A stretch of DNA of 40,277 nucleotides, from NCBI GenBank assembly GCA_012523035.1, contig JAAYJH010000055.1, forward strand, positions 1 through 40,277. Reading direction: 5' to 3'. The notes beneath the pieces were generated by a model that had not been told where the DNA came from, did not search any database, and saw only the letters and a list, made by a program, of their open reading frames with translations. Numbering within the stretch: the first letter of the stretch is position 1; every line of letters starts with the position of its first letter. Both the position numbers and the translations under genes were made by a program. Shown here piece after piece: positions 18,082 to 27,351 of this stretch. The DNA comes from Fibrobacter sp. (GTDB taxonomy: Bacteria > Fibrobacterota > Fibrobacteria > Fibrobacterales > Fibrobacteraceae).

Positions 18082-20371
18082 TATCCTTTTTTTCTTGAAC
18101 AATAGCATCAATCACAGCAGCTACAGTTAAATTAAAAATATCTCGAACCGAACTTTCTACATCTGTGAAGTGGATTGGTTTTTTTAGCCCCATTTGCACA
18201 GGGCCAATCGACTCACACACACCCATTTCTAAAAGCATTTTATAGGTTGTATTCGCAGAACTGAGGCACGGAAAAATCAAGGTGTTCACGGTCTTCCCTT
18301 TAAGCTTTGTAAAACGATACTTATGATCCCTTAGTTCTTTATTGAGAGCGAAATTCACCTGCATTTCTCCATCGACCACATAGTCAGGATAATCTCGATG
18401 CAGAGTTGCCACCGCATCGCTCACTATATTAGAAGTACTTTTTACTTGTTCTTGATCTGCACCAAAGTTTGAATAAGAAAGCATAGCCATCACGGGGTCG
18501 TGTGCAAAAAAACGAACCGCATCGTGAGTGAGTTTGGCAATATCCACCAAAGTCTCTGCATCTGGACTTCGATTGATCAAAGTGTCGGCCAAAAAGAAAG
18601 TACCCTTTGTGGTATTTAAGATATGCAAAGCACCAAAATTCTTATACTCTTTTCGAATCCCTATAATAGATTTCGCCAGAGCAATACTTTCGGAATATTT
18701 AGAATAAACACCTGTCACAAAAGCATCTGCTTGACCGGTCTTCACCATCATCATCCCAAAATGATTTGGCTCGTACATATCATCTCTAGCTTCTTCGAAA
18801 GTGACTCCATTTCGACCATTTTCTTCAGTAAAAATCAAGGCAAAAGAACGGCGTCGTTCAAACTCTTCTGGACTTCGAGTATTCACAATTTCAATACCAG
18901 TCAAATCCAAGAGTTCTTTTTTGGCGGTCAAGTGAATACGATCAGGATTGCCAAGTAAAATAGGGAATGCCACCCCTTCGGCTTTGGCTTGCACCGCGGC
19001 TTTGATCATATTGATATGCATACCTTCTGCAAAGACCACTCTTTTAGGATTGCTTCTGGCAGTATCCACAAAACCACGCATCATCTTATTGTCATAGCCC
19101 ATCATATCTCTTAGTCGATCATAATAAGCATCCCAATCATGAATAGGTTTTTTAGCCACTCCGCTCTCCATGGCAGCCTTAGCCACAGCAATAGAAACCT
19201 GAGTTAAAAGTCTTGGATCCAAAGGTTTAGGGATCAAATAATCTTTTCCAAAAGTAAATCGCTTTGCATTATAAGCAATATTCACCACATCCGGCACGGG
19301 TTCGTGGGCAAGCCTAGCAATGGCCCTCACTGCAGCAAGCTTCATTTCTTCGTTAATGCAAGTGGCTCGCACATCCAAGGCCCCTCTAAAAATATAAGGA
19401 AAACCAATCACATTATTCACTTGGTTGGGGTAATCTGAACGACCTGTTGCAAAAATCAAATCCCCTCTAGAAGCCATAGCTTCTTCATAAGAAATTTCTG
19501 GCACTGGGTTTGCAAGAGCAAAAACAATAGGCAAATCTGCCATGCTCCTCACCATTTCTCGGGTTAAAATATTCCCTTTAGAAAGGCCCACAAAAACATC
19601 TGCCCCCACCAAAGCATCTCGAAGCGACTCCACCCCTTCACGATCCGAAGCAAACTCTTTTTTGGTTCCAGACAAACCGGGTCTAGAGGAGAGAATCACT
19701 CCTTTACTATCCACCATCAGCAGATTTTCTTTTTTAAGCCCCAATGCCAAGTACAATTTGGTACAAGCAATAGCTGCTGCTCCGGCACCATTCACAACCA
19801 TTTTCACTTCTTCGATCTTTTTACCGGCAAGCTCTATCGCATTCAAAAGCCCTGCTCCAGAAATAATAGCGGTCCCGTGTTGGTCATCGTGCATCACAGG
19901 TATTTCGAGTTCATCTTTGAGCACTTGCTCTATTTCAAAACACTCTGGAGCCTTGATATCTTCTAGATTAATCCCGCCAAAAGTGGGGGCAATCCCTTTC
20001 ACAATTTCTATGAATTTTTTAGGGTCTTTCTCATCGATTTCAATATCAAAAACATCGATACCGGCATAAATTTTAAAAAGCAAAGCCTTCCCTTCCATCA
20101 CAGGTTTACTAGCCACAGCTCCAATATTGCCAAGCCCTAAAACCGCCGTACCATTAGAAATCACAGCGACCAGATTCCCTTTTCCAGTATAATCATAAGC
20201 CAATTCAATATTTTTTTCAATTTCCAAACAGGGCTCTGCCACACCTGGAGTATAAGCTAAGCCCAAATCGGTTTGAGTAGAATGTGGTTTAGTAGGCACC
20301 ACTTCAATTTTGCCTGGTTTAGCACCAGAATGATAGTCCAAAGCAGCTTGTTTTAAATTTTGACTCATCAT
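18068..20371 (-). CDS. maeB: NADP-type malic enzyme with phosphotransacetylase-like domain (MaeB)
   Basis: A 767-residue fusion. The N-terminal malic enzyme part oxidatively decarboxylates malate to pyruvate and CO2; it shows YTPGVAEPC (40-48), HDDQHGTA (161-168) and the nucleotide-binding GAGAAA (195-200). From about residue 440 ([11 protein letters not shown]) the chain continues into a phosphate acetyl/butaryltransferase-like domain, which in MaeB proteins is usually regulatory and binds acetyl-CoA rather than acting as a Pta. The length is normal for this architecture. The ATG has AAGGATTT immediately upstream. It lies 89 bp after the DtxR-type regulator and overlaps the GH57 start region, suggesting a small central-carbon transcript. 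Confidence 0.95.
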   Translation of the reverse strand: MMSQNLKQAALDYHSGAKPGKIEVVPTKPHSTQTDLGLAYTPGVAEPCLEIEKNIELAYDYTGKGNLVAVISNGTAVLGLGNIGAVASKPVMEGKALLFKIYAGIDVFDIEIDEKDPKKFIEIVKGIAPTFGGINLEDIKAPECFEIEQVLKDELEIPVMHDDQHGTAIISGAGLLNAIELAGKKIEEVKMVVNGAGAAAIACTKLYLALGLKKENLLMVDSKGVILSSRPGLSGTKKEFASDREGVESLRDALVGADVFVGLSKGNILTREMVRSMADLPIVFALANPVPEISYEEAMASRGDLIFATGRSDYPNQVNNVIGFPYIFRGALDVRATCINEEMKLAAVRAIARLAHEPVPDVVNIAYNAKRFTFGKDYLIPKPLDPRLLTQVSIAVAKAAMESGVAKKPIHDWDAYYDRLRDMMGYDNKMMRGFVDTARSNPKRVVFAEGMHINMIKAAVQAKAEGVAFPILLGNPDRIHLTAKKELLDLTGIEIVNTRSPEEFERRRSFALIFTEENGRNGVTFEEARDDMYEPNHFGMMMVKTGQADAFVTGVYSKYSESIALAKSIIGIRKEYKNFGALHILNTTKGTFFLADTLINRSPDAETLVDIAKLTHDAVRFFAHDPVMAMLSYSNFGADQEQVKSTSNIVSDAVATLHRDYPDYVVDGEMQVNFALNKELRDHKYRFTKLKGKTVNTLIFPCLSSANTTYKMLLEMGVCESIGPVQMGLKKPIHFTDVESSVRDIFNLTVAAVIDAIVQEKKDNEKS

Positions 20372-20460
20372 GAAATCCTTGTTTTCATATTATTTTGAAA
20401 AAACCACATAATCACACAAAAAATAGTATATATCCACCAAAATCCAACTTCAACAAAAGC

Positions 20461-20847
20461 CTATTTTTTAGCTTTAAGCTTTTCATTTAAAGATTCAATT
20501 CGTTCTAGGGTCTCTGCCGATAAAATATGCTCCATCACACAAGCTTCTTCGCTAGCCACCTCTTCTGAAACTCCAATATTCATCAAAAAACTCTTGAGCA
20601 ACAAATGGCGATTCAATATTTTTTGAGCCACTTTTTTGCCCATCGGGGTCAGCTCAATATCTCCGTAAGCCTCTTGTTCTACCAGATTTTGCAGCTTTAA
20701 AAGACTCATTGCTTTGGCCACCGAAGGCATTTTCACCGAAAGAGCCACCGCCAAATCCTTCACTCGCACGCGTCCAGTTGCTTTATGAAGCATCAAAATC
20801 ATCTCTAAATAATCTTCTAAACTTTTACTCAATTTAATGGATTCCAT
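20461..20847 (-). CDS. DtxR/MntR-family metal-dependent repressor
   Basis: A 128-residue metalloregulator with an N-terminal winged helix and a dimerisation/metal-binding domain, but no SH3-like third domain, so it is MntR-like in size. Likely ligands are D12 and E15 (EDYLE), H81 (NRHLL), and C103, E106 and H107 (ACVMEH). Asp at the first site is the manganese-type MntR signature, while Cys at 103 is the DtxR-type residue; this mix also occurs in streptococcal Mn sensors. The ATG at 20847 has GAGG six bases upstream and is preferred over a GTG two codons earlier. It is divergent from an outer-membrane barrel gene and upstream of maeB. Targets are not identified. Confidence 0.88.
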   Translation of the reverse strand: MESIKLSKSLEDYLEMILMLHKATGRVRVKDLAVALSVKMPSVAKAMSLLKLQNLVEQEAYGDIELTPMGKKVAQKILNRHLLLKSFLMNIGVSEEVASEEACVMEHILSAETLERIESLNEKLKAKK

Positions 20848-21054
20848 AACCACCTCAATAAGTTAGATGCTTCTAAGATAGCAAATCGAAACACAAAAAC
20901 ACAATAAAAGCTTTTTTTTGGTAATAAAGTCTCAGAAACGCCTGGCTCCTTAGCTTCAAATAGAACTAAAAAGTAAAAATAAGTTTAACATCTATAGAAG
21001 TACTTTTTCATAAAAAAAACTATATTAAATAAAGTTTTAACCATTAGGATTCTT
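20848..21054. other. Divergent intergenic region of the metal regulator and outer-membrane barrel
   Basis: 207 bp holding both divergent promoters and one copy of the dispersed repeat. A TATATT at 21021-21026 is a possible -10 for the plus-strand gene but no matching -35 was seen. No clear 19-bp DtxR/MntR-type palindrome was recognised. Confidence 0.35.
20927..20950 (+). repeat. Dispersed ~25-bp intergenic repeat, copy 1
   Basis: Reads AAGTCTCAGAAACGCCTGGC on the plus strand. It shares AAGTCTCA and CGCCTGGCT with the copies at 22432-22457, 32654-32678 and 37096-37121. It lies between divergent genes and is not part of any coding frame called here. Confidence 0.7.
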
Positions 21055-21717
21055 ATGAAACTGACAAGCAAAACACTTTTCATACTTGCTTTTTTCATTG
21101 GCACAAGCTTTGCTCAAAATGAATTAAAAATAGGTGCAAAAGCCCTATTGGGATACAACCTCCTTTGGGGAGAAAACTCCCGATCTGCCTCTGGGATGGA
21201 GTTTGGTGCTGGAGCCACCCTAAACTACGAGATAACCCCTTTATTAAAGCTTCACCCCGAGCTTCTCATTGCCTACCGTTCTGTATCCTTTTCATACACT
21301 CTCTCCTCACCCGCATCAGAGAGTTCTTTCACACAAGATCTGAGTTTTTTGTACCTAGAACTTCCTATTTTGGTCCAAATAGAACCAATACCTTCATGGT
21401 TTTTTGAAGCCGGAGCCTCCTTAGCATTCAACTTCAGTGCCTCCTATGAGACTACAGCAAAAACAACTCACAATTTAGAGCTCCACAATGACGGTAAACT
21501 CGAAGATGCTAGTGTTTTTGATGTAGCGTTGGTCTTGGGAGCAGGCAAAAGTTTTGCCATTGGGAATGGTTTAGACCTTCACTTCCGCTTTGCACTAGGT
21601 TTCTTAAATACCTATAAAGATTATTTTGATGCCAAGTCTGATTTAGGTTATCATGATGAGAAACGAGATTCCAAATGGATGCGTTTTCAAATAGGGGCCA
21701 CTTACTGGATTTTATAA
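21055..21717 (+). CDS. Small outer-membrane beta-barrel protein
   Basis: A 220-residue secreted protein. The signal peptide (residues 1-20) has a basic start, a hydrophobic core LFILAFFIG and a cleavage site TSFA|Q. The mature part alternates polar and hydrophobic residues in amphipathic strands typical of an eight- to ten-strand barrel of the porin-like OMP_b-brl type (YEITPLLKLHPELLIAYRS; FLYLELPILVQIEPIPSWFFEAGASLAF). It ends ATYWIL, with a hydrophobic residue at the terminus. AGGA lies seven bases before the ATG. It is divergent from the metal regulator, so metal-responsive expression is possible. Its last 6 bp overlap the end of the convergent ispD gene. The transported ligand, if any, is unknown. 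Confidence 0.8.
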   Translation: MKLTSKTLFILAFFIGTSFAQNELKIGAKALLGYNLLWGENSRSASGMEFGAGATLNYEITPLLKLHPELLIAYRSVSFSYTLSSPASESSFTQDLSFLYLELPILVQIEPIPSWFFEAGASLAFNFSASYETTAKTTHNLELHNDGKLEDASVFDVALVLGAGKSFAIGNGLDLHFRFALGFLNTYKDYFDAKSDLGYHDEKRDSKWMRFQIGATYWIL

Positions 21718-22413
21718 AAAACGATTCCAGTCTTCGGGGTGTGTGAGTTTGTCATTTTTGGATTCTCCCATCACCACTTTAACTGGGATTTCAAAAAACT
21801 CTAAAATAGAGGCCTCATCGGTAGGCAAAAATGAGAGGGGCTTTTCTTCTATTTTTTGATATAAATCTTTTAAAGTAGAAAGTTTGCAAGCTTGAGGTGT
21901 TTGTGCAAGCCACAATAAATCTCTATCCAAAGTTTTTTTCACAAAAGAATCGCTCACCACCTTCACTGTGTCTGTGACAGGTTTTGCAACCACACATGCA
22001 AAGTCTTCTCGAAGCACCGCAAAACAATCGTGAATGATGCGCTCCGAAACTAAAGGGCGTGCCACATCGTGTATCAACACATGGCTGGCCCTTTCAATAG
22101 CCAAAACTCCATTTTTTACTGAATCAAATCGTTCCTTCCCTCCAAGCACTATTTTCACTTTATTTTGCTCGGATTCACTGAGTATTTTATTGTCTTCGAG
22201 CAGTTCCTTTTCAAAATGAGACTCCCACTCTGCAGGGACCACTAAGACTAGTTCTATAATTTCTGGAATACTTAAGAAAGTTTTTAAAGAGTATGTGTAT
22301 AAAGGTTTATCTTTTAATAAATGCAATTGTTTAGGGAGGCTTGAAGAAAATCGTTTGCCAAGCCCTCCTGCAGGTAAAACGACAGCAAAAGATGGGTTGT
22401 TTTTAAAGCTCAT
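21712..22413 (-). CDS. ispD: 2-C-methyl-D-erythritol 4-phosphate cytidylyltransferase
   Basis: A 233-residue IspD, the third enzyme of the MEP pathway, which joins CTP and methylerythritol phosphate for isoprenoid synthesis. The nucleotide-binding start is VVLPAGGLGKRFSSSLPKQ. Conserved IHDVARPLV, AKPVTDTVK, LAQTPQACK and LPTDEASILEF follow in order. The length matches the family. IspF, often the neighbour or fusion partner, is not present in the window. It stands alone on the minus strand between two plus-strand genes, overlapping the barrel gene tail to tail by 6 bp. Confidence 0.95.
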   Translation of the reverse strand: MSFKNNPSFAVVLPAGGLGKRFSSSLPKQLHLLKDKPLYTYSLKTFLSIPEIIELVLVVPAEWESHFEKELLEDNKILSESEQNKVKIVLGGKERFDSVKNGVLAIERASHVLIHDVARPLVSERIIHDCFAVLREDFACVVAKPVTDTVKVVSDSFVKKTLDRDLLWLAQTPQACKLSTLKDLYQKIEEKPLSFLPTDEASILEFFEIPVKVVMGESKNDKLTHPEDWNRFL

Positions 22414-22431
22414 AATCTAAAAGTAACAATA

Positions 22432-22457
22432 TTCAAGCCAGGCGTGTGTGAGACTTC
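22432..22457 (-). repeat. Dispersed ~25-bp intergenic repeat, copy 2
   Basis: On the minus strand it contains GAAGTCTCACACACGCCTGG and continues CTTGAA. The 20 bases quoted are identical to copy 3 at 32654-32678, about 10 kb away. It lies just upstream of ispD and within the divergent ispD/thrS region. Confidence 0.8.
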
Positions 22458-22664
22458 ATCCAAAACAAAGGTTTTTATACACTCACACTTCTATCATCGA
22501 AGATTCGAAACGATATGAAAATAGTACAATTCTAAATTCTCACTTTAAAACTTTGCTTTAAAACAACTGCAAACTTCATAAAATCCGACTATTTATAAAT
22601 TTAATTTGCTAAATTAAAACAACCACTGGATCTCGTATTTCCAGAGGACTCAAAGGATTATACC

Positions 22665-24602
22665 ATGAATCAAATTGAACTCACTCTTCCCGATGGCTCC
22701 ATTCGTTCCGTAGCATCGGGGACCACAGGCTTAGAAGTGGCAAGCAGTATATCTTCTGGATTAGCTAAAAAAGCCCTCGCCATTAAACTCAATGAACAAA
22801 TTTTAGATTTAAAAAGACCCCTTAAAGAAAATGGTACTTTTAAAATCATCACTCCCAGTAACGAAGATCCCGATGCCTTATTTGTGCTTCGACACTCTTG
22901 TGCTCATGTACTCGCCGAAGCGGTGTGTGATTTGTTTCCTGGCACAAAACTAGCTTATGGTCCAGCCATCGACAAAGGCTTTTACTACGATTTAATGAGC
23001 CCAAAACCTATCCTTTTGGAAGACCTTTCTAAAATCGAAAAACGAATGAAAGAAATCATTAAAGAAAACAAAGCGTTCAATCGCCTTGAATTTAGTGCAG
23101 AAGAGGGGTTGGCTCGAGTCCAAAACGACAAATACAAGCTAGACAATGCCAATAGAGCTTTGGCGCGCGACGATAGTGACGGTGTTTTGAGCTTTTATGT
23201 GACCGGTGAAGAAAATAAAAACTGGGAAGACCTTTGTGCTGGACCACATATTCCAAGCACCGGGAAAATAAAAGCCTTTAAACTGATGTCTATCGCTGGT
23301 GCATATTGGCACGGAGACCAAAGTAGCGACCAACTCACACGAATTTATGGGACTTGTTTTGCAGACAAAGAAGGCTTAGACAATCACCTGCATCTGCTCG
23401 CAGAAGCCGAAAAAAGGGACCACCGAAAAATAGGCAAAGAGCTCGGTTTATACCATATTGAAGACCACTCCCCCGGTATGGTCTTTTGGCACCCTAAAGG
23501 GACCATCATGGTCAATGCTTTGAAGCAGTATATTCGTGAAAAAATAAGCCGCTTGGGTTATGACGAGGTGATTACCCCAGAATTGGTAGATAAATCCCTG
23601 TGGATTCAATCGGGTCACTCCGATAAATATGACGAAAACATGTTCAAGACAAATGCTGGCGACCGTGAAATGGCTGTAAAACCTATGAACTGTCCTTGCC
23701 ACATTGAAATTTTCAATCAAGGCTTAAAATCTTGGCGTGATTTACCGCTTCGATTCTCGGAATTTGGAAAATGCCACCGCTACGAACCTGCCGGCACCAT
23801 GCACGGGCTAATGCGGGTGAGGGGTTTTGTTCAAGACGACGGCCATATCTTTTGTACCGAAGAGCAAATTGCTACTGAAGTTTCTGATTTTTGTAATTTG
23901 GTCAAAGAAATCTACTCAGAATTTGGCTTCAACGATATTTTAGTGAAGCTCTCGACCAGACCAGAAAAAAGAGTGGGCTCTGATAGCCTTTGGGATAAAG
24001 CCGAAAAAGCTCTCGAAGAAGCCACACAATTAGCCAAGCTAGATTACGAGTTGAACCCCGGTGAGGGGGCCTTTTATGGACCTAAGTTGGAGTTTGTTCT
24101 CAAAGATTCTTTGGGAAGGGATTGGCAATGCGGTACCATTCAAGTGGACTTCAATATGCCCGAAAGATTGGGTGCAGAGTATGTAGGTAAAGACAATCAA
24201 AAACACACTCCTGTGATGCTCCACCGAGCTGTGGTTGGCTCTATAGAACGCTTTTTAGGGATCCTTATCGAAGAATTTATGGGAGACTTTCCTCTTTGGC
24301 TTGCTCCTGTGCAAGCAAGGTTACTCCCCATTTCCGAAAAATTTGTGGACTATGCCAAAGAGGTTCAAAATCAACTCATTCAAAATGGTATTCGAGCCGA
24401 ACTAGACGATTCTAACGAAAAGTTGGGCTATAAAATTCGCCAATGTGAACTGCAAAAAATACCATTTTTGCTAGTCGTAGGTGAAAAAGAAATCCAGCAA
24501 AATCAAGTTTCTGTGCGGCAACGAAAGCACGGCGACAAAGGTTCTATGAGTGTTTCAGATTTTATAAATCTAACAGCCTCAGACCGCAAAATCTTTCGTT
24601 AA
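22665..24602 (+). CDS. thrS: Threonyl-tRNA synthetase
   Basis: A 645-residue class II synthetase that charges tRNA-Thr. An N-terminal TGS domain (1-62) is followed by the editing domain with H77-x3-H81 (RHSCAHVLAEAV) and the second motif CAGPH. The catalytic core has the zinc cysteine in MNCPCHIEIFN and class II motif 2 (YEPAGTMHGLMRVRGF); the anticodon-binding domain is C-terminal (from about 540). Length is normal. AAAGGA lies nine bases before the ATG. The 250-bp upstream region holds a dispersed repeat and no recognisable T-box or operator hairpin. A terminator follows directly, so the gene appears monocistronic; infC does not follow it. Confidence 0.97.
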   Translation: MNQIELTLPDGSIRSVASGTTGLEVASSISSGLAKKALAIKLNEQILDLKRPLKENGTFKIITPSNEDPDALFVLRHSCAHVLAEAVCDLFPGTKLAYGPAIDKGFYYDLMSPKPILLEDLSKIEKRMKEIIKENKAFNRLEFSAEEGLARVQNDKYKLDNANRALARDDSDGVLSFYVTGEENKNWEDLCAGPHIPSTGKIKAFKLMSIAGAYWHGDQSSDQLTRIYGTCFADKEGLDNHLHLLAEAEKRDHRKIGKELGLYHIEDHSPGMVFWHPKGTIMVNALKQYIREKISRLGYDEVITPELVDKSLWIQSGHSDKYDENMFKTNAGDREMAVKPMNCPCHIEIFNQGLKSWRDLPLRFSEFGKCHRYEPAGTMHGLMRVRGFVQDDGHIFCTEEQIATEVSDFCNLVKEIYSEFGFNDILVKLSTRPEKRVGSDSLWDKAEKALEEATQLAKLDYELNPGEGAFYGPKLEFVLKDSLGRDWQCGTIQVDFNMPERLGAEYVGKDNQKHTPVMLHRAVVGSIERFLGILIEEFMGDFPLWLAPVQARLLPISEKFVDYAKEVQNQLIQNGIRAELDDSNEKLGYKIRQCELQKIPFLLVVGEKEIQQNQVSVRQRKHGDKGSMSVSDFINLTASDRKIFR

Positions 24603-24609
24603 GGCAAAG

Positions 24610-24634
24610 AGAGCTCTAAAGAGCTCTTTTTTTT
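24610..24634 (+). terminator. Rho-independent terminator of thrS
   Basis: AGAGCTC-TAAA-GAGCTCT forms a 7-bp stem with a 4-base loop, followed by seven further T residues. It starts 8 bases after the thrS stop. Confidence 0.88.
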
Positions 24635-24671
24635 ATATCATCCAAGCCTAAATAAGCCTTAAATTCCAAAG

Positions 24672-25229
24672 CTAAAAATGATAGCTTAATAAAACCATCC
24701 CTACAGCGGCCACATTGACTTGCCAATATTTTGCATTGTCCATGGGTGCAAAACTTTTTTCATTGATTTTTTGAATGTAAAAAAAGTTCATCCCAAATTC
24801 GGTGGACAAAGAAAATCGAGACACAGGAAAATAGCTAAAGCCTGCGTAGGGTGTTAAACCATACCTTCTATAAACCGTGTTCATAAAATTTGCCGCACTG
24901 TATCGAAAGCTCAAATCAGAGGCCCAGTGCACACGCCAATGTTTAGAAACAATGGGGTAAATTTGTTCATATCCAAGCTTGATAGAAAATATTTTGTAGG
25001 CGTCTGCTTCGTTTCCCCACTCCAAGTCTAGCCCACTACGAATCGCATGAGGCCCCACCATTCTTCTCTTGTAATACAACAAATAAGATTCTTTTTTTTT
25101 GCTTAAAAAAGTAAGCACATTGGCCACATCTACACTAAATGAATTTTTATAGCCTAGATCAGCTTCTGCAAAAACAGTGGAGCTAAAAAGCACCACTGTT
25201 AATAAAAAAATCTTAAGGTATGAGTGCAT
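24672..25229 (-). CDS. Secreted, probable small outer-membrane beta-barrel protein
   Basis: A 185-residue protein with a signal peptide (residues 1-21, core LKIFLLTVVLFSSTVFA|E). The rest is rich in aromatic residues spaced as in amphipathic strands (WRVHWASDLSFRYSAANF; LTPYAGFSYFPVSRFSLSTEFGMNFFYI), and it ends VLLSYHF, the C-terminal phenylalanine pattern of barrels recognised by BamA. No named family is recognised. The start codon overlaps the stop of the lipoprotein gene by one base (TAATG), so the two are translated together and probably act as an envelope pair. It is convergent with thrS. Confidence 0.65.
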   Translation of the reverse strand: MHSYLKIFLLTVVLFSSTVFAEADLGYKNSFSVDVANVLTFLSKKKESYLLYYKRRMVGPHAIRSGLDLEWGNEADAYKIFSIKLGYEQIYPIVSKHWRVHWASDLSFRYSAANFMNTVYRRYGLTPYAGFSYFPVSRFSLSTEFGMNFFYIQKINEKSFAPMDNAKYWQVNVAAVGMVLLSYHF

Positions 25230-26335
25230 TATTTTGCTGCAAAAATAGCAAGCGTTTCCGACATAAATTGTTGATAAAAGACTTCTGTGTTTTCTTTGGT
25301 ACCATCTTTATAATAAATCACAAACTCTGAATCTCCCTCAGCAGACACTTCAATTTTTATAGTACCCACTTCTGAGTTTTGATACAAGACTTGAAGGTCT
25401 ATGTGTTCACTCATGCTCTTCTGTAACTTCATGATGGCTTCAATGTCTTCCTCTTCATAGGCTGCTTCTAGCTTTTCTTCGATCTTATTGAGTTCATAGA
25501 CATTGATTCCACCTTTTAATGCCAGTTTATCTTGTTTCAATTCAAAGCCTACAAAATCAAGATCTACATCATTAAAGTCGGTATAGCTAGAGATAGCTTT
25601 ATTGACTTTAGCTTCTAAAGACAAAGAAAGATTTGCTTTTGAATTTGTTTTGTCAGAAACAGAGGCCTTTGCCACAAAATGAGAAGAAGACTTTTGATCT
25701 AAGTTTACATTGAACACCAAAGGATCTGAAACGGCTTTAGCAGCAATGGATTTAGGGATGCCAAACTCATTATAACTAGCCGAAGCTTCTACAGAAAGCA
25801 AGCTTTTATCACTTTGAGAAAAATCCAAATTTATTTTAGTAGGCAAATATACAGATTCTCTAGGGAGTTTCACTTTTTTATCTTCATATTCTTTAAAATC
25901 AATCACACAGTCATTTTTAGAGCTGTTTTCTGAACATGGAAATTGAATTTTGATCTTGCTTGAAGAAGATTTTTTCCAGTTATTATCAGAGGCATTCCAA
26001 GCGTAGTCCCCCGCATTCACAGCATATGGGAAACGATTGTCTGTAAAATCAAAAGACAAGCCCTCTTGAGACATGAATTTTGTAAGCAACTCAATAGAAT
26101 ATTCAGGTGGATTGAGCTCATCATTTTCATCTATTTCTACAAATTCTTCTGCAAACTTATAGATACTCACCTTTTCAAAACTGGCTAACAAGACCCCTAC
26201 ATTGGTAAAAGACTCTTTAATAGCCTGTTTGTCTTCTTCTACAGTGGTAGCAACAGGTGATCCTCCTGTATCAGAACAAGCGGTTAAAATCAGTGCTGCT
26301 AGAATAAACACAAGCGATGTGATTTTGTTTTTCAT
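25229..26335 (-). CDS. Lipoprotein of unknown function
   Basis: A 368-residue lipoprotein. The lipobox is LTAC with lipidated Cys20, after a basic start and a hydrophobic core; Ser at +2 is compatible with outer-membrane sorting. The ATG at 26335 has AAGGAG seven bases upstream; longer in-frame starts would spoil the signal peptide. Two closely spaced cysteines near mid-protein (CSENSSKNDC) may form a disulfide. Much of the chain alternates in beta-strands (VDLDFVGFELKQDKLALKG), and a short acidic stretch (EEEDIEAI) lies near residue 315. No family was recognised. The one-base overlap with the following barrel gene, and the PorV-like barrel upstream, suggest a shared envelope role. Confidence 0.75.
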   Translation of the reverse strand: MKNKITSLVFILAALILTACSDTGGSPVATTVEEDKQAIKESFTNVGVLLASFEKVSIYKFAEEFVEIDENDELNPPEYSIELLTKFMSQEGLSFDFTDNRFPYAVNAGDYAWNASDNNWKKSSSSKIKIQFPCSENSSKNDCVIDFKEYEDKKVKLPRESVYLPTKINLDFSQSDKSLLSVEASASYNEFGIPKSIAAKAVSDPLVFNVNLDQKSSSHFVAKASVSDKTNSKANLSLSLEAKVNKAISSYTDFNDVDLDFVGFELKQDKLALKGGINVYELNKIEEKLEAAYEEEDIEAIMKLQKSMSEHIDLQVLYQNSEVGTIKIEVSAEGDSEFVIYYKDGTKENTEVFYQQFMSETLAIFAAK

Positions 26336-26426
26336 ATGGTTTCTCCTTAAAAGCTTTTGGTAAAATAGCTTTTTGAAAACATATTTAATATAGTAAAAGC
26401 TATACAATAAAAGTAAACATTATACT

Positions 26427-27332
26427 TTAAAAGTTTAAAATAATACTCAACAAGTGATTTCCATCAAGATTTGGATTCGCTTGGAAGGCATAATCGATAG
26501 AAAACACATCAAATTGCAAACCTAAGCCTGCATTGATCCCATTTTCAGTGTCTTTTTTTAGTGCATACCCGCCTCTTAAAGACAAGGTGTTTTTGTAAAT
26601 CAATTCCGATGCAAAAAAGACCTCTGCTTTGGAATCTGCTCTGCGATAAAGATCGGAATATAATTTAAGCTCAAATATAGAGCCTATAGGCATGTGAAAA
26701 GCAAGCCCCGCTTGCAAAGACAAGGGCAAAGCTTCTGAATGACTCCTATACGAAGTCACATAGCCTAGATTACGGATTAAACTACCCAATGAAAAATAAG
26801 AATTCAAGTCCAAAGAGAGCCCAAAATCACCTAAAAAAGCATAGGCGGTATAATCTTCTATATTTTGTGAAGCCAGCTTATAAGAAAGAGCCCAATGAAA
26901 AGCTTCTTTTTTATTAGAAAAAGCAAGTTGGGCCCCCCAAGCAGAGGCTCCATAATTTCCTGTTTTAAAACCCTCTTCGTCTCGACCTTCGATGTCACCA
27001 TAATTCAAAAATTCTAAACCTGCAAGCATATTAAAACTCTGAAAAGGGTTTCCCCAAAGGATAGAGTTCAACCTTGCGTCGATAGCCTTAGAGTATATCA
27101 CTTGACTGACTCCAACACTTGGATTTTGAAGCGAAGCCAATGCTAAAGGATTTCGAGAAGCATCTAACAAAGAACCTGACATGGCCACACCAGCCCCCGC
27201 CAAAGAAGCACTCCTAGGAGAAACCTCACTGGCCAGGAACTTCATTGTCACCGAACCTGGATCGGCATTCCAGTACTTCCCAGCAAATAATGAACTGGTG
27301 AACAAGCAAATACATATAAAAATTTTTCGCAT
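26427..27332 (-). CDS. PorV/PorQ-like outer-membrane beta-barrel protein
   Basis: A 301-residue barrel with a signal peptide (core FICICLFTSSLFA, cut near A17). After it comes FLASEVSPRSASLAGAGVAM followed by DASRNPLALA, matching the FadL-like PorV/PorQ/UPF0164 opening ('FL..g..aR..gmggA... d.a....NPAgL'). The rest is barrel strands, ending LLSIILNF. PorV shuttles cargo in the type IX secretion system, PorQ and relatives have related roles, and other members are of unknown function. The gene lies 19 bp after the phosphomannomutase-family gene and 91 bp before the lipoprotein. A T9SS role is inference; no other Por genes are in the window. Confidence 0.72.
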   Translation of the reverse strand: MRKIFICICLFTSSLFAGKYWNADPGSVTMKFLASEVSPRSASLAGAGVAMSGSLLDASRNPLALASLQNPSVGVSQVIYSKAIDARLNSILWGNPFQSFNMLAGLEFLNYGDIEGRDEEGFKTGNYGASAWGAQLAFSNKKEAFHWALSYKLASQNIEDYTAYAFLGDFGLSLDLNSYFSLGSLIRNLGYVTSYRSHSEALPLSLQAGLAFHMPIGSIFELKLYSDLYRRADSKAEVFFASELIYKNTLSLRGGYALKKDTENGINAGLGLQFDVFSIDYAFQANPNLDGNHLLSIILNF

Positions 27333-27351
27333 ATCTTATTAGCTTATCTAC

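Noticed and set aside
22414-22664. T-box or attenuator leader of thrS
   Set aside because: No T-box sequence or terminator/antiterminator pair could be recognised in the 250-bp leader, only the dispersed repeat.
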